A stretch of 64,000 bases of DNA from Janthinobacterium sp. TND4EL3 (GCF_900156175.1 NZ_FTMV01000019.1:1-64000); one strand, 5' to 3'. Shown: positions 35,091 through 45,750, counted from the stretch's first letter. The notes: generated from the sequence alone by a model not told the origin. Numbers and translations are program-made.

Positions 35091-35125
35091 TGCCTTGCTG
35101 ACTGAATCCGCAGCACGATAAAAAA

Positions 35126-35155
35126 ATGGCCGGGCTGCATGCCCGGCCATTTTTT
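35126..35155. terminator. Bidirectional intrinsic terminator
   Basis: A 10-bp perfect stem ATGGCCGGGC (35126-35135) and GCCCGGCCAT (35141-35150) has five T residues on one side and six A residues on the other. It serves the Crp/Fnr gene on the plus strand and the histidine-kinase gene on the minus strand. Confidence 0.85.
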
Positions 35156-35168
35156 CGCCCGCCATGAC

Positions 35169-36596
35169 TTAAACGCTGGCGTCTTCGTCGAGTTCTTCCG
35201 GCTCCGGCGTCAGCGGCAAGGGAATCACGGCTTCCACGCATGTGCCCTTGCCTTCCGGCCCCTGGCGCACGGTGAGCGTGCCGCCCAGCAGCAAGGCCCG
35301 TTCGCGCATGCCCAGCAAGCCGTGCGACATGGGCTTTTGCAGCGCCTCTTCCGTGATGCCGATGCCGTCGTCGATGACGCGCAGCACCAGGCCGTGTTCA
35401 TTGCGTTTCAAGGTCACGCTGACCATGCCGGCGCGTGCATATTTGAGGATGTTCGTCAGCGATTCCTGCACGATACGGAACAGGGCAATCGTCAGGGTCG
35501 CTTCGCGGTTGTCGATATTGATGGCCACGTCCGTATCGCAGCGAACTGAGCTCATGCGGGCGAAATCCTCGCAATAGCTTTCGATGGCGGCGCACAGGCC
35601 CAGGTTGTCCAGCAGGCTGGGGCGCAAGTCCTCGACGATGCGGCGCTTCAATTCCACCGTTTCCAGCAGGGTCGCCTTGGCGCGGCGCAGTTGCGCGGCC
35701 AGTTCCGGCTGCGTGTGCGCCAATTGCTGCGTGACGGCGCCCAGGTCCATGCTGATCGACGTCAAATTGGCGCCCAGCTCGTCGTGCAGCTCGCGCGCCA
35801 GGCGCGCCTTCTCGACCTCATTGACGCTGATCAAATGGCGCGACAGCACGGATAATTGCTCGGTGCGCTTGGTTACCGTCGACTCCAGGGTGTCATTGGC
35901 ATTCTGCAGCGCGTATTCGACGGCCGCGCGGTTCTGGAAGCTGCGCCGCACCAGCTGGTAAAACATGATCAGCACGAGGATGGCCAGCGCATTGATGCCG
36001 ATACCGAGTATGACGGCCTTCTGATACTCATGGTAAAAGGCGGCGCTGCCGGTCGACAACGCTTCATTCTGCTCGCGCGTCATGATCACCACCTGCAGGC
36101 GGATTTCATCCATGGTGGCGCGGTCATCGGTGACGCGCGAGATATTGACGATCTCGGCCAACCCGCCCTGCTTGTAGACCTCGACCGCCTGTTGCAACAT
36201 AGACATCTTGCGGCGAATCAAGCTTTTCAGCTGGGCCAGGTTCTTCAGCTGGGTGGGACTGCCCGCCAGCAAGGTCTGCAACTCGTTGAATTCGTTCTCG
36301 ATTTCCGTCGAAGCCGTCTTCGACGGGCCCAGATAGGTTTCCGAGCCGGAAATGAAATAGCCGCGCAAGCTGCTTTCCGCATCGAGCACGAGCACGTTCA
36401 GGTACTGCAGGCGGTCAGCCACGCGGGCGCTCTGGCTGAGCAAGGCATTCGTGCCCTTCAGCGACTGCAGGTTATGGAAGAGACTGAAACCATTGAGTAC
36501 AAGCAGCAAGGCGCAAGTCACGCACAGGATCGTCTTGTAGAGGGGCAGGCGGTGATTCGGGGCCGGTTCAGCGGTGAAATACATCCTGGTGTGCAT
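35169..36596 (-). CDS. NarX/UhpB-type sensor histidine kinase with CHASE3
   Basis: The 475-aa kinase has N-terminal helix (LYKTILCVTCALLLVLNGFSLF), a periplasmic CHASE3-like four-helix domain (about 45-225), a second helix (ILGIGINALAILVLIMFY), HisKA_3 with phospho-His (ARELHDELGANL, about residue 280) and HATPase_c (ALFRIVQESLTNILKYARA, DDGIGI, GLLGMRERALLLGG). The genes are in tandem with the response regulator upstream (139-base gap), so it phosphorylates that regulator. ATG 36596 chosen, ATG 36584 is possible. Signal unknown. Confidence 0.9.
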   Translation of the reverse strand: MHTRMYFTAEPAPNHRLPLYKTILCVTCALLLVLNGFSLFHNLQSLKGTNALLSQSARVADRLQYLNVLVLDAESSLRGYFISGSETYLGPSKTASTEIENEFNELQTLLAGSPTQLKNLAQLKSLIRRKMSMLQQAVEVYKQGGLAEIVNISRVTDDRATMDEIRLQVVIMTREQNEALSTGSAAFYHEYQKAVILGIGINALAILVLIMFYQLVRRSFQNRAAVEYALQNANDTLESTVTKRTEQLSVLSRHLISVNEVEKARLARELHDELGANLTSISMDLGAVTQQLAHTQPELAAQLRRAKATLLETVELKRRIVEDLRPSLLDNLGLCAAIESYCEDFARMSSVRCDTDVAINIDNREATLTIALFRIVQESLTNILKYARAGMVSVTLKRNEHGLVLRVIDDGIGITEEALQKPMSHGLLGMRERALLLGGTLTVRQGPEGKGTCVEAVIPLPLTPEPEELDEDASV

Positions 36597-36735
36597 CCTT
36601 AGCAAGGTTCGGCGCGGGAAAGAACGCCGGCGCCGGCCAATTATAATCCTCGCCACAGACTGCTGCACTGCACAACATCAAGTTGTGCCAGGCTGGCACG
36701 CCGGGCGATCATGCAACCATGATCGCACCGCCGCG

Positions 36736-37368
36736 CTAGTCAAGCAAATTGTTTTTCATTGCGTAATAGGTCAAGTCGCTGTTCGATTGCAAGCCCATTT
36801 TTTCCATGATGCGCGTACGGTAAGTACTCACCGTCTTGATGCTCAGCGACAGGGCCACGCCGATATCGGACACGGTGGCGCCGCGCGCCAGGCGTAAAAA
36901 GACCTGGAACTCGCGGTCCGACAATTCCGTGTGCAGTGCGGCATTCGTATCGCGGTCGAATGACTGCGCCAGCAACTCGCCCACGGTGGAGCTGACGTAG
37001 CGGCGTCCCTGGTACACGGTGCGCACGGCCGTCATCAGCTCGTCCGCCTCGCATTCCTTGTTCAGATAGCCGTTCGCGCCCATCTTGAACAGGTTCAGCG
37101 CGTACTGCTGCGCGGGATAGCCGCTGAGGATCAGCACGGGCAATTCCGGCTGGCCCTGGCGTATCGTGCGCAAGGTATCGATGCCGCTCTGATCGGGCAT
37201 GGCGATATCGAGCAACAGCACATCACATATCTCGCGGCGGGCGATATCGAGCGCTTCGCGCCCCGTACCGGCTTCCGCCACCACACTGAAATCGCCTGAC
37301 GACGAAAAAATCTGTTTGAATCCAGCTCGTACTATTTGGTGATCATCACAAATGGCAACGCGTATCAT
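36736..37368 (-). CDS. NarL/FixJ-family response regulator
   Basis: The 210-aa regulator has a receiver domain (DDHQIV, phospho-Asp in LLLDIAMPDQS near residue 54, then Lys near KGxxGYLNKE-like GANGYLNKECE) and a C-terminal LuxR helix-turn-helix (LSDREFQVFLRLARGATVSDIGVALSLSIKTVSTYRTRIMEKM). It is the first gene of the two-component pair; the partner kinase lies downstream. Resembles UvrY/GacA-like regulators by length. Targets unknown. Confidence 0.9.
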   Translation of the reverse strand: MIRVAICDDHQIVRAGFKQIFSSSGDFSVVAEAGTGREALDIARREICDVLLLDIAMPDQSGIDTLRTIRQGQPELPVLILSGYPAQQYALNLFKMGANGYLNKECEADELMTAVRTVYQGRRYVSSTVGELLAQSFDRDTNAALHTELSDREFQVFLRLARGATVSDIGVALSLSIKTVSTYRTRIMEKMGLQSNSDLTYYAMKNNLLD

Positions 37369-37567
37369 TGTTTCCCCTTAAATTTTCCTGGCCTGGGAAA
37401 GACTACCGGAACCTGAACGCTGCTCCGGCTTAGCGTCACTAACAAAAACGCAACATTAACATTATATTCAAAATGTAGCGTACCGTACGATACCGGCAGC
37501 GCCAACGCTTGTACCATGCAGTATAGTCAAGCGGTATCGGACAACCCGACCTATATTGGTACAAATC

Positions 37568-37972
37568 TTATTTTAGCAAGTTTAAAATCGCAATTAATTC
37601 ATCGCGTATCCACGCGCGGTCCAGCGGCGCTTCCTGTGGCACGACAGGCGTGGCCGGCAGCACCGGCAGCTCGTCAACGATGACATGCGATGCGCCACGG
37701 CTATCGAGCTTGTTGCGCGCGCCGCTGATGGTAAAACCTTGCTCGTACAACAACTCACGGATGCGCCGTATCAGCAGCACTTCATGATGCTGATAATAAC
37801 GGCGGTTGCCACGTCGTTTGACCGGCTTGAGCTGGGAAAACTCCTGCTCCCAGTAGCGCAGTACGTGCGGTTTGACGCCGCACAACTCGCTCACCTCGCC
37901 GATCGTGAAATAGCGCTTGGCCGGGATGGGCGGCAAGGCGATCAACTCGGTTTTACTGATGCGCTCGTTCAT
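37568..37972 (-). CDS. MerR-family transcriptional regulator next to ihfA
   Basis: The 134-aa protein has the MerR winged helix KRYFTIGEVSELCGVKPHVLRYWEQEF near residue 18 and RRGNRRYYQHHEVLLIRRI after it. The C-terminal part is short and lacks metal-binding Cys, as in the MerR-like proteins that follow ihfA in many proteobacteria. It sits 10 bases after ihfA, the end of the phe operon. ATG 37972 used; GTG 37978 is two codons earlier. Confidence 0.87.
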   Translation of the reverse strand: MNERISKTELIALPPIPAKRYFTIGEVSELCGVKPHVLRYWEQEFSQLKPVKRRGNRRYYQHHEVLLIRRIRELLYEQGFTISGARNKLDSRGASHVIVDELPVLPATPVVPQEAPLDRAWIRDELIAILNLLK

Positions 37973-37982
37973 CGCCACTCAC

Positions 37983-38330
37983 TCAGGCAGCACGTGCCAG
38001 CGGACTGGTCTCTTCGACCATGCTTTTCAGCTTCTGGCTCGCATGAAAGGTCACGACGCGCCGCGCCGTGATGGGAATTTCTTCGCCCGTTTTCGGGTTG
38101 CGACCCGGCCGTTGCGGCTTGTCGCGCAACTGGAAATTGCCGAAACCGGACAGCTTGACGGCTTCGCCACGCTCGAGCGCATTGCGGATCTCGTCGAAAA
38201 AGGTCTCGACCATATCCTTCGCTTCGCGCTTGTTCAGGCCCACCTGCTCGAACAACAGTTCGGCCAGTTCCGCCTTGGTCAAGGTGGGTAGATCTTTTTC
38301 CGCTTCCTGGCGCACTTTGGCAACCAGCAT
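37983..38330 (-). CDS. ihfA: Integration host factor alpha subunit
   Basis: This 115-aa IHF/HU-family protein has [30 protein letters not shown], the DNA-bending arm [24 protein letters not shown] and the end [14 protein letters not shown]. It pairs with IHF-beta to bend DNA at specific sites. ATG 38330 is chosen because most relatives carry a short N-terminal extension of this kind (about 17 residues before LPTLTKAEL). The frame is open far upstream, without a ribosome site. It follows pheT by 172 bases. Confidence 0.92.
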   Translation of the reverse strand: MLVAKVRQEAEKDLPTLTKAELAELLFEQVGLNKREAKDMVETFFDEIRNALERGEAVKLSGFGNFQLRDKPQRPGRNPKTGEEIPITARRVVTFHASQKLKSMVEETSPLARAA

Positions 38331-38502
38331 GGCCCGATGCAGATCGGCGGCCAATGCGGATTGCAGTACGGCGGAATCAACGTCGCTATTATTAATTTTC
38401 CTGCCCTGCCTTTTCTGTGCGCCCGAACCGGCCACATGGCAGGTTCGTCTACGGTTGACGACGGAAAGGCCGTCACGCAAAAAGCGACGGCCAGTCCGGT
38501 AA

Positions 38503-40929
38503 TTACGAACGCAGTTTCGCGTCGTGGCCCTGCTTCGCGGCATCGATCAGCACAGCCATCAGGCCATCGACGACATCGTCTTGCAGGGTGTTTTGAGTAT
38601 CTTGCAAGCTAATCCGGAAAGCAAGGCTTTTTTCATCCGTTTCCAGCCCTTTTCCACGATATTCATCAAATAAAACAATGGCTTGCACGATACGCGCTGC
38701 GGGGCTTGCCTTCGCGGCCGCCTGGAAACTGTCGAGCAGATCCTGCACGGCCACCGATTGCTTGACGACCACGGCCAGGTCGCGGCTGGCGCCAGGGAAT
38801 TTCGAGATTTCCTGGTACACGGGCACGACCCGTTGCGTCAGGGCAGCAGCGTCGACTTCGAACAGCACGGGCGCCAGCGGCAAGTCATATTTTTGCATCC
38901 AGCGCGGGTGCAGTTCGCCGATGAAACCGATGACCTTGCCGTCGAGCTCCACATTGGCCGAACGGCCCGGATGCAGGGCCGGATGTTCCGCTTTGCTAAA
39001 ACGCAAGACCAGCGGCGCGAACAGCGCTTCCAGGTCCGCCTTCACGTCGAAGAAATCGACCGTGCGCGAGGCCTGGCCCCACTGCTCGTCGGCCACCGCA
39101 CCGTAGGCCATGGCGGCCACGCGCTTCGGCTGGGCGTAACCGGCCACCGACAAGGGGCCGTTTTGCACGCTGTCGTCGCGCTGGTAGATGGCGCCCACTT
39201 CGAAGATGCGCACGCGGTTCGTCTTGCGGTTCAGGTTATAGCGCACGTTGGCGATCAGGCTGCCAATCAGCGAGGAACGCATCACGCTCATCTGGCTGGC
39301 GATCGGGTTCTGCAATTTGATCGGATTGGTGTTGCCCGAGAAATCGCGCTCCCATGCCGTATCGACAAAGCTCATGTTAACCACTTCCTGGAAGCCCAGG
39401 TCGGCCAGCACATGACGTACCGCAAACAAGGAGCGGGTATTTTCCGGCGCGATCTGCATCACGTTCGCGGCCACGGGCGGCAGGGTCGGGATGTTTTCAA
39501 AGCCGTACACGCGCGCCACTTCCTCGATCAGGTCTTCCTCGATCTCGATGTCGAAACGGTAGCTGGGCGAGGTCACGGAAAACACGCCGTCGGCCAGGGT
39601 GAACGGCAGGGCCAGGCGCGTGAAGATGTCGGCGATCAGCGCATCGGTCAGCGGCACGCCGATGACTTTCTGTGCGCGCGCCGTGCGCATGGTCACGGGC
39701 TGGCGTTGCGGCAAGTTCACCACGTGGTCGTCGACGGGGCCGACGGTGGTGGCCGGCGTGCCGCAGATTTCCACGATCAGGGCCGTGATGCGCTCGATGT
39801 GCTCGACGGTGGTGGCGAAATCGACGCCGCGCTCGAAGCGGTGCGCCGCATCGGTCGAGAAATTCAAACGGCGGGCGCGGCCCTGGATCGCGTTCGGCCA
39901 CCAGAATGCCGCTTCCAGGTAGATGCTGTCCGTATCGTCCGACACCGAGCTGGCGTCGCCGCCCATGATGCCGGCCAAGGATTCGATTTCCTGCTCGTCG
40001 GCAATGACGCCGATCCACTCGTCGACGGCAACGGTGTTGCCATTCAACAGCTTGACGGATTCGCCCGCCTTGCCCCAACGCACGTCGAGGCTGCCGTGGA
40101 TCTTTGCCAAGTCGAATACGTGGCTGGGACGGCCCAGTTCCAGCATGACATAGTTGGAAATGTCGACCAGGGCCGACAACGGACGCTGGCCGCTGCGCTC
40201 GAGGCGCTGCTTCATCCAGTCCGGCGTGGCTGCCTTGGCGTTCAGGCCGCGGATGACGCGGCCCGTGAAACGGCCGCATAGGTCCGGCGCGCTGACTTTG
40301 ACGGGCAGGATTTCATCGCTGGAAACCGGCACGGTGCGGAACTGGGGCGCATTCAGGGGCACGCCCGTCAATGCCGACACTTCGCGCGCCACGCCCAGCA
40401 CGGACAGGCAGTCCGCCTTGTTCGGCGTCAACTTGATGGTGAATTTCAAGTCGTTGAGCGCATAGTAATCGCGGAAATTCTGGCCGATCGGCGCGTCATC
40501 CGGCAATTCCATCAAGCCGGCGTTTTCTTCCGACAATTTCAATTCGCGCGCGGAGCACAGCATGCCTTGCGACTCGACGCCGCGCAGCTGGCCCACCTTG
40601 ATTTCAAACGGCTTGCCATCGGCGCCAGGGGGCAGCACGGCGCCGGCCATCGCGCAGACGACTTTCAAGCCCGGGCGCACGTTCGGCGCGCCGCAGACGA
40701 TATTGAGCATGGTGCCCGTGCCGACGTCGACCTGGCACACGTTCAGGCGGTCCGCGTTCGGATGTTTCTCCATCTCCAGGACCAAACCCACCACCACGTT
40801 CGAGAACGGCGGGGCGACGGGATCGACGTCCTCGACTTCGAGACCGGACATGGTCAGCAGATGGGCCAGTTCGTCCGAAGTCATCTTCGGATCGACCATG
40901 GTACGGAGCCAGTTTTCGGAAAATTGCAT
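38503..40929 (-). CDS. pheT: Phenylalanyl-tRNA synthetase beta subunit
   Basis: The 808-aa beta chain begins [14 protein letters not shown]. Domains in order: tRNA-binding OB fold ([28 protein letters not shown], about 45-75), B3/B4 editing region, B5, core and C-terminal FDX-ACB anticodon-binding-like domain ([15 protein letters not shown], then [21 protein letters not shown]). Catalyses charging of tRNA-Phe together with PheS and proofreads tyrosine. ATG 40929 is used; TTG 40935 two codons earlier is not. Operon with pheS 78 bases upstream. Confidence 0.95.
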   Translation of the reverse strand: MQFSENWLRTMVDPKMTSDELAHLLTMSGLEVEDVDPVAPPFSNVVVGLVLEMEKHPNADRLNVCQVDVGTGTMLNIVCGAPNVRPGLKVVCAMAGAVLPPGADGKPFEIKVGQLRGVESQGMLCSARELKLSEENAGLMELPDDAPIGQNFRDYYALNDLKFTIKLTPNKADCLSVLGVAREVSALTGVPLNAPQFRTVPVSSDEILPVKVSAPDLCGRFTGRVIRGLNAKAATPDWMKQRLERSGQRPLSALVDISNYVMLELGRPSHVFDLAKIHGSLDVRWGKAGESVKLLNGNTVAVDEWIGVIADEQEIESLAGIMGGDASSVSDDTDSIYLEAAFWWPNAIQGRARRLNFSTDAAHRFERGVDFATTVEHIERITALIVEICGTPATTVGPVDDHVVNLPQRQPVTMRTARAQKVIGVPLTDALIADIFTRLALPFTLADGVFSVTSPSYRFDIEIEEDLIEEVARVYGFENIPTLPPVAANVMQIAPENTRSLFAVRHVLADLGFQEVVNMSFVDTAWERDFSGNTNPIKLQNPIASQMSVMRSSLIGSLIANVRYNLNRKTNRVRIFEVGAIYQRDDSVQNGPLSVAGYAQPKRVAAMAYGAVADEQWGQASRTVDFFDVKADLEALFAPLVLRFSKAEHPALHPGRSANVELDGKVIGFIGELHPRWMQKYDLPLAPVLFEVDAAALTQRVVPVYQEISKFPGASRDLAVVVKQSVAVQDLLDSFQAAAKASPAARIVQAIVLFDEYRGKGLETDEKSLAFRISLQDTQNTLQDDVVDGLMAVLIDAAKQGHDAKLRS

Positions 40930-41007
40930 AATCAAGCCTTCAAATGGTCAAAGCTCACAGCGCGAGCGCACGGGCGCTCAAGCGCCATGAATCAAACGGA
41001 ACAACGC

Positions 41008-42024
41008 TTAGTTGAATTGCTTCAAGAAACGCAAGTCGCCTTCATAGAACAGGCGCAGGTCGTTGATGCCGTAGCGCAGCATCGTCAAGCGTTCCAGGCC
41101 GGAGCCGAAAGCGAAACCGATGAATTTCTCGGGATCGAGGCCAAAGTTCTTCACCACGGTCGGATGCACCTGGCCCGCGCCCGACACTTCCAGCCAGCGG
41201 CCTTTCAGCGGACCCGAGCCGAAGGCGATGTCGATCTCGGCCGACGGTTCCGTGAACGGGAAGTACGACGGACGGAAGCGCACCTGCAGGTCGTCCGTTT
41301 CAAAGAATGCCTTGACGAAGTTCAGGTACACGCCCTTCAGGTCGGCAAAGCTGATGTCTTCGGCGATCCACAGGCCTTCGACCTGGTGGAACATGGGCGA
41401 ATGGGTGGCGTCGCTGTCGACGCGGTAGGTGCGGCCCGGCGCGATGACCTTGATCGGCGGCGTATGCGTGCGCGCATAGCGCACCTGCATGGGGCTCGTG
41501 TGCGTGCGCAGCAGCAAGGGCTTGCCATCGGTGTCGTTGCCATCGATGTAGAACGTATCTTGCATGGAACGGGCTGGATGGTTTTCCGGGCTGTTCAGCG
41601 CCGTGAAGTTGGTCCAGTCGTTTTCGATTTCGGGGCCATCGGCCACGTCGAAGCCGATCGAGCGGAAGATTTCCTCGACACGCTCCCACGTGCGCATCAC
41701 GGGATGGATGCCGCCGGGCATGCGGCCACGGCCTGGCAAGGTGACGTCGATCGCTTCGGCGTTCAGGCGGCCTTGCATTTGAGCATCTGCCAGTGCATCA
41801 CGGCGCGCCGTCAGCGCGTCCTCGATCTGCACTTTGACGGCGTTGATCAGGGCGCCCTGCGCCTTGCGCGCGTCCGGGTCCAGCTTGCCCAGGCCCTTCA
41901 TCATTTCAGTAATCTGGCCAGTCTTGCCCAGGTAGCGGGCTTTGGCGTTTTCAAGTGCGGCAGCGTCTGCGGCGGCGATAAAGTCAGCCTGGGCCGAGAC
42001 GACGAGTTCTTCTAGGGAGTTCAT
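41008..42024 (-). CDS. pheS: Phenylalanyl-tRNA synthetase alpha subunit
   Basis: The 338-aa alpha chain begins with a coiled coil ([38 protein letters not shown]). Class II motifs follow: motif 2 ([12 protein letters not shown]), motif 2/3 region [19 protein letters not shown] and motif 3 ([21 protein letters not shown]). It forms the catalytic chain of the alpha2beta2 enzyme. It lies 146 bases after rplT with an attenuator-like hairpin between. Confidence 0.96.
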   Translation of the reverse strand: MNSLEELVVSAQADFIAAADAAALENAKARYLGKTGQITEMMKGLGKLDPDARKAQGALINAVKVQIEDALTARRDALADAQMQGRLNAEAIDVTLPGRGRMPGGIHPVMRTWERVEEIFRSIGFDVADGPEIENDWTNFTALNSPENHPARSMQDTFYIDGNDTDGKPLLLRTHTSPMQVRYARTHTPPIKVIAPGRTYRVDSDATHSPMFHQVEGLWIAEDISFADLKGVYLNFVKAFFETDDLQVRFRPSYFPFTEPSAEIDIAFGSGPLKGRWLEVSGAGQVHPTVVKNFGLDPEKFIGFAFGSGLERLTMLRYGINDLRLFYEGDLRFLKQFN

Positions 42025-42080
42025 GCGGCATTTCCTGTTTTGGACATCAATTCTGGACTCGGTTAGCTAAAATCCAACAA

Positions 42081-42123
42081 TCAAAAACGGAAACGGGGCA
42101 TAAGGTGTTAAAACCCCTGCCCC
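42081..42123 (-). promoter_or_regulatory. Attenuator-like hairpin with tiny Phe-containing leader
   Basis: In the rplT-pheS gap the minus strand has a stem GGGGCA (42118-42123) with TGCCCC (42095-42100) around a loop, followed by a T-rich stretch. Overlapping it is a six-codon frame from ATG 42101 to TGA at 42081 reading MPRFRF, with two Phe codons. This could be a phe-responsive leader, but no antiterminator alternative was worked out. Confidence 0.3.
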
Positions 42124-42170
42124 GCTCTTTATAACGTCACCCTGTGGATGACGTTGTGCAATCACCGTGC

Positions 42171-42530
42171 TTACGCAGCGATTTTTGCTTTCACTGCGTT
42201 GACAATCGCAGCGAATGCTGGCTTGTCCATCACAGCCATATCGGCCAGGACTTTACGGTCCAGTTCGATATTTGCTTTTTTCAAGCCGTTCATGAATACG
42301 CTGTACGTTACGCCATGCTCACGGGAAGCGGCGTTGATACGGGCGATCCACAGGCGGCGGAAAACGCGCTTCTTGTTGCGGCGATCGCGGTAAGCGTATT
42401 GGCCAGCGCGCATAACTGCTTGCTTGGCAACACGGTATACACGGCTGCGGCGACCACGGTAGCCTTTAGCTTGAACAAGAATCTTCTTATGACGGGCACG
42501 AGCTGTAACCCCACGTTTTACTCTAGGCAT
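42171..42530 (-). CDS. rplT: Ribosomal protein L20
   Basis: The 119-aa protein begins [16 protein letters not shown] and has [39 protein letters not shown], the basic RNA-binding arm of L20. Binds 23S rRNA early in 50S assembly, and in E. coli also represses translation of rpmI-rplT. It lies 26 bases after rpmI, the usual spacing. Confidence 0.97.
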   Translation of the reverse strand: MPRVKRGVTARARHKKILVQAKGYRGRRSRVYRVAKQAVMRAGQYAYRDRRNKKRVFRRLWIARINAASREHGVTYSVFMNGLKKANIELDRKVLADMAVMDKPAFAAIVNAVKAKIAA

Positions 42531-42556
42531 AGTAACTCCTTAAATTGAGTGTGAGA

Positions 42557-42754
42557 TTAAGCAGTCGGCATCATGCGCATGACGGATGTGACATCCGATG
42601 CGTTGATGTTACGGGTACCGCGCAACTGACGTTTGTTTTTGGTGGTTTTCTTGGTCAGGATGTGGCGTTTGAACGCGTGACCCGACTTGACTGTTCCACC
42701 TGGACGCACGCGAAAACGTTTTTTCGCGGAGCTTTTGGTCTTCATTTTAGGCAT
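42557..42754 (-). CDS. rpmI: Ribosomal protein L35
   Basis: The 65-aa protein begins [19 protein letters not shown] and ends MRMMPTA, as in L35. ATG 42754 gives the family length; an upstream extension of the frame ([10 protein letters not shown], to 42784) does not fit L35. Preceded by a structured infC-rpmI leader. Confidence 0.96.
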   Translation of the reverse strand: MPKMKTKSSAKKRFRVRPGGTVKSGHAFKRHILTKKTTKNKRQLRGTRNINASDVTSVMRMMPTA

Positions 42755-42848
42755 AGCAATCTGTCCTCTTACGGACAGCTCCATTTATAACAGGATTGCA
42801 GGTGGCAACACGACGCTGCGCTTAGATGCCTGCTTTCACATGTTGTGC

Positions 42849-42904
42849 AGCGGATGCGAGTCCGCTACAGTTCACGCGGCCCGCACATTGCTGAGCGGGC
42901 CGCG
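42849..42904 (-). promoter_or_regulatory. Structured leader of rpmI-rplT
   Basis: Two strong hairpins lie in the 227-base gap between infC and rpmI: a perfect 10-bp stem CGCGGCCCGC (42875-42884) with GCGGGCCGCG (42895-42904), and AGCGGA (42849-42854) with TCCGCT (42861-42866). Gammaproteobacterial L20 represses this operon through leader structure, so the same role is inferred here. Confidence 0.5.
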
Positions 42905-42981
42905 CAAATTCTGCCTGGGGTTTGACGCCGCGCCAATGCTGGCACGCGCAGTGTTCACCCACAGTAAAACGCTATTGTAAC

Positions 42982-43503
42982 TTACTTCTTCTTCTTAGGC
43001 GAAAGAACCATGATCATTTGGCGGCCTTCCATCTTCGGGAACTGCTCGACCTGGCCGTACGGCTCCAGATCGGCTTTCAGACGTTCCAGCATGCGGAAGC
43101 CAATATCCTGGTGCGCCATCTCGCGACCGCGGAAACGCAAGGTGATCTTGGTTTTATCGCCGTCTTCAAGGAACTTGATGAGATTACGCAACTTGATATT
43201 GTAGTCACCATCATCAGTCCCCGGACGGAATTTGACTTCCTTCACGAGGATGATCTTTTGCTTCAATTTGGCTTCGTGAGCTTTCTTTTGCTCCGAATAC
43301 TTAAATTTGCCGTAGTCCATCAAACGGCATACCGGTGGCTGCGCGGTAGGCGCAATTTCCACCAGGTCGACGTTTGCCTCTTCCGCCAGGCGGAAGGCTT
43401 CAGCCAAACTTACGATACCGAGTGGCTCGTTATCGACCCCGCTTAAACGCATTTCAGGGGCAGTGATTTCGCCATTGATGCGATGTGACTTGTCAGTAGC
43501 TAT
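42982..43503 (-). CDS. infC: Translation initiation factor IF-3, non-ATG start
   Basis: The 173-aa protein reads [15 protein letters not shown] after the start, then [24 protein letters not shown], ending in SPKKKK. The first possible ATG (43452) would remove the conserved RINGEI segment, so the start must be upstream. In frame, an ATA codon (43501-43503) lies 7 bases after AAAGGA, a proper ribosome site, with no ATG/GTG/TTG available. infC is known to start with rare codons (AUU in E. coli), which lets IF3 control its own synthesis. Here ATA is the likely start; ATT at 43509 is too near the site. Confidence 0.9.
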   Translation of the reverse strand: MATDKSHRINGEITAPEMRLSGVDNEPLGIVSLAEAFRLAEEANVDLVEIAPTAQPPVCRLMDYGKFKYSEQKKAHEAKLKQKIILVKEVKFRPGTDDGDYNIKLRNLIKFLEDGDKTKITLRFRGREMAHQDIGFRMLERLKADLEPYGQVEQFPKMEGRQMIMVLSPKKKK

Positions 43504-43554
43504 TGTAATTTCCTTTAAAAATCTTGTAAGACGGTCGTGCAGCGAGTTTCCTCG

Positions 43555-45462
43555 TCAGGCCTTGGTGTCGACTTCATGTTTGAGTCGCTCAATCAGGGCA
43601 TCGACGGACATGACGCCCAGATCGACATTGCCCCGCGCCCGCACGGCCACTGTATTCGCATCCCGTTCTTTGTCGCCAATTACTAAGATGTAAGGCAATT
43701 TTTGTACGGAATGTTCACGTATTTTATAGGTAATCTTCTCGTTACGCAAATCAGCCTGCACGCGCAGCCCCGCTTTGCGCAGTTTTGTTGTAACTTCCTG
43801 TACATAATCAGCTTGAGCGTCGGAAATATTCAACACCGACACCTGCACCGGCGACAACCACAGCGGCATGGCGCCCGCGTAGTGTTCGATCAGGATGCCG
43901 ATGAAACGTTCCAGCGAGCCCACGATCGCGCGGTGCAGCATGATGGGGACCTGGCGCGTGTTGTCCACGGCCACGTATTCGGCACCCAGGCGGCCCGGCA
44001 TCGACGGATCGATCTGCACGGTGCCCACTTGCCATGCGCGGCCCAGACTATCCTTCAGGTGGTACTCGATCTTCGGACCGTAGAACGCGCCCTCGCCCGG
44101 CAATTCCGTCCATTCCACGCCACAGGCGCGCAGGGCCGAACGCAACGATTCCTCGGCGAAGTCCCACGATTCTTCCGTGCCGATGCGGTTATCGGGGCGC
44201 AAGGCCAGTTTCACGTCGATATTCGTGAAGCCGAATGCCGTGTACACATCCATTGCCTGCTGGTGGAACGCCGTCACTTCGCCGGCGATCTGCTCTTCCA
44301 GGCAGAAAATGTGACCGTCATCCTGCGTAAAGCCGCGCACGCGCATCATGCCGTGCAAGGCGCCCGACGGCTCGTTGCGGTGGCATTGGCCGAATTCGCC
44401 GTAGCGCAATGGCAAGTCGCGATAGCTGCGCATGCCATTGTTGAAAATCTGGATATGGCCAGGGCAATTCATCGGCTTCAGCGCATAGGCGCGGTTTTCC
44501 GATTCCGTGATGAACATGTTTTCACGGTAATTATCCCAGTGACCGGTTTTTTCCCACAGGCCACGATCAAGGATTTGCGGCGCCTTGACTTCCTGGTAGC
44601 CGTTGACCTGGTACACATTGCGCATGTACTGCTCGACTTGCTGCCAGATCGACCAGCCTTTCGGGTGCCAGAAGATCAGGCCTGGCGCTTCTTCCTGGAA
44701 ATGGAAGAAATCGAGCTGCTTGCCCAGCTTGCGGTGATCGCGCTTTTCCGCCTCTTCCAGGTTGTGCAGATACAGCTCCTGGTCTTCCTTCTTGGCCCAG
44801 GCCGTGCCATAGATACGCTGCAGCATCTCGTTTTTCGAGTCGCCGCGCCAGTAGGCGCCGGCCAGCTTCATCAGCTTGAAGACCTTCAGCTTGCCCGTCG
44901 ATGGCACGTGGGGGCCGCGGCACAAGTCCGTGAACTTGCCTTCGGAATACAGCGACACTTCCTGGTCAGCCGGGATCGAGCCGATCAGCTCAGCCTTGTA
45001 CGCCTCGCCGATGCCCTTGAAGTACTCGATGGCTTCGTCGCGCGCAACGACCTTGCGCGTGACTTGCTCATCCTTCTTGGCCAGTTCCGCCATTTTCTTT
45101 TCGATTGCGACCAGGTCTTCCGGCGTGAACGGGCGCTTGTAGGCGAAGTCATAATAAAAGCCGTTGTCGATCACGGGACCGATGGTCACTTGCGCGTCCG
45201 GGAACAATTCCTTGACGGCATAGGCCAGCAAGTGGGCCGTCGAATGGCGGATCACTTCCAGGCCATCGGCGTCCTTGTCCGTGACAATCGCCAGTTCCGC
45301 GTCTTGCTCGATCAGATAGGAAGTATCGACCAGCTTGCCGTCAACCTTGCCCGCCAGGGCCGCCTTGGCCAGGCCGGTACCAATATTGGCCGCAACCTGG
45401 GCCACGGTGACCGGGCCGTCAAATTGACGGGCGGAACCATCGGGAAGTCGGATTGTAAGCAT
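43555..45462 (-). CDS. thrS: Threonyl-tRNA synthetase
   Basis: The 635-aa class II synthetase has a TGS domain ([15 protein letters not shown]), editing domain ([24 protein letters not shown], with the Thr-specific HxxxH), catalytic domain ([46 protein letters not shown] with the motif 2 Arg) and anticodon-binding C-terminus. ATG 45462 follows GGAG by six bases and gives the normal length; ATG 45474 (four codons earlier) is disfavoured. It heads the translation operon. Confidence 0.97.
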   Translation of the reverse strand: MLTIRLPDGSARQFDGPVTVAQVAANIGTGLAKAALAGKVDGKLVDTSYLIEQDAELAIVTDKDADGLEVIRHSTAHLLAYAVKELFPDAQVTIGPVIDNGFYYDFAYKRPFTPEDLVAIEKKMAELAKKDEQVTRKVVARDEAIEYFKGIGEAYKAELIGSIPADQEVSLYSEGKFTDLCRGPHVPSTGKLKVFKLMKLAGAYWRGDSKNEMLQRIYGTAWAKKEDQELYLHNLEEAEKRDHRKLGKQLDFFHFQEEAPGLIFWHPKGWSIWQQVEQYMRNVYQVNGYQEVKAPQILDRGLWEKTGHWDNYRENMFITESENRAYALKPMNCPGHIQIFNNGMRSYRDLPLRYGEFGQCHRNEPSGALHGMMRVRGFTQDDGHIFCLEEQIAGEVTAFHQQAMDVYTAFGFTNIDVKLALRPDNRIGTEESWDFAEESLRSALRACGVEWTELPGEGAFYGPKIEYHLKDSLGRAWQVGTVQIDPSMPGRLGAEYVAVDNTRQVPIMLHRAIVGSLERFIGILIEHYAGAMPLWLSPVQVSVLNISDAQADYVQEVTTKLRKAGLRVQADLRNEKITYKIREHSVQKLPYILVIGDKERDANTVAVRARGNVDLGVMSVDALIERLKHEVDTKA

Positions 45463-45541
45463 ATTGATCTCCATATCGGCGCTGGCGCCAGGTAAAACTG
45501 CGATGTGATGGGTAAAATAACTGAAAGGAAAACGCAGACGC

Positions 45542-45568
45542 AAAAAAACGCGGACTAGCCGCGTTTTT
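45542..45568 (-). terminator. Terminator after the tRNA-Val pair, upstream of thrS
   Basis: On the minus strand AAAAACGCGG (45559-45568) pairs with CCGCGTTTTT (45544-45553) around a 5-base loop and runs into seven T residues. It would end the tRNA transcript about 105 bases after the second tRNA and 80 bases before thrS. Confidence 0.75.
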
Positions 45569-45673
45569 CACTTTCTTGAGACAAAGGAAACCCGTTCGAC
45601 TAGCGTCACTCCCAAAGCTTGGTAGTAGTTCGCGGTGTCATAACCGGTTTACCCTTTCTCTCTAACTGCATTC

Positions 45674-45750
45674 TGGTGGGCGGTGAGGAATTCGAATCCC
45701 CGACCCCTTGGATGTCGACCAAGTATTCTAACCAGCTGAACTAACCGCCC
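45674..45750 (-). tRNA. tRNA-Val (GAC), copy 2 of 2
   Basis: A 77-base cloverleaf with encoded CCA. Acceptor GGGCGGT/ACCGCCC, D-stem GTTC/GAAT, anticodon stem CTTGG/CCAAG with seven-base loop TCGACAT (GAC at positions 34-36, C at 33) and T-arm GGGGA/TCCTC with loop TTCGAAT. The body resembles tRNA-Asp, but the loop reads GAC, the valine anticodon. It is identical to the copy 89 bases upstream. Confidence 0.9.

Noticed and set aside
37380..37567. Possible tRNA-Pro after the merR gene, as in some relatives
   Set aside because: No cloverleaf or TTCGANTC T-arm could be found in this gap.
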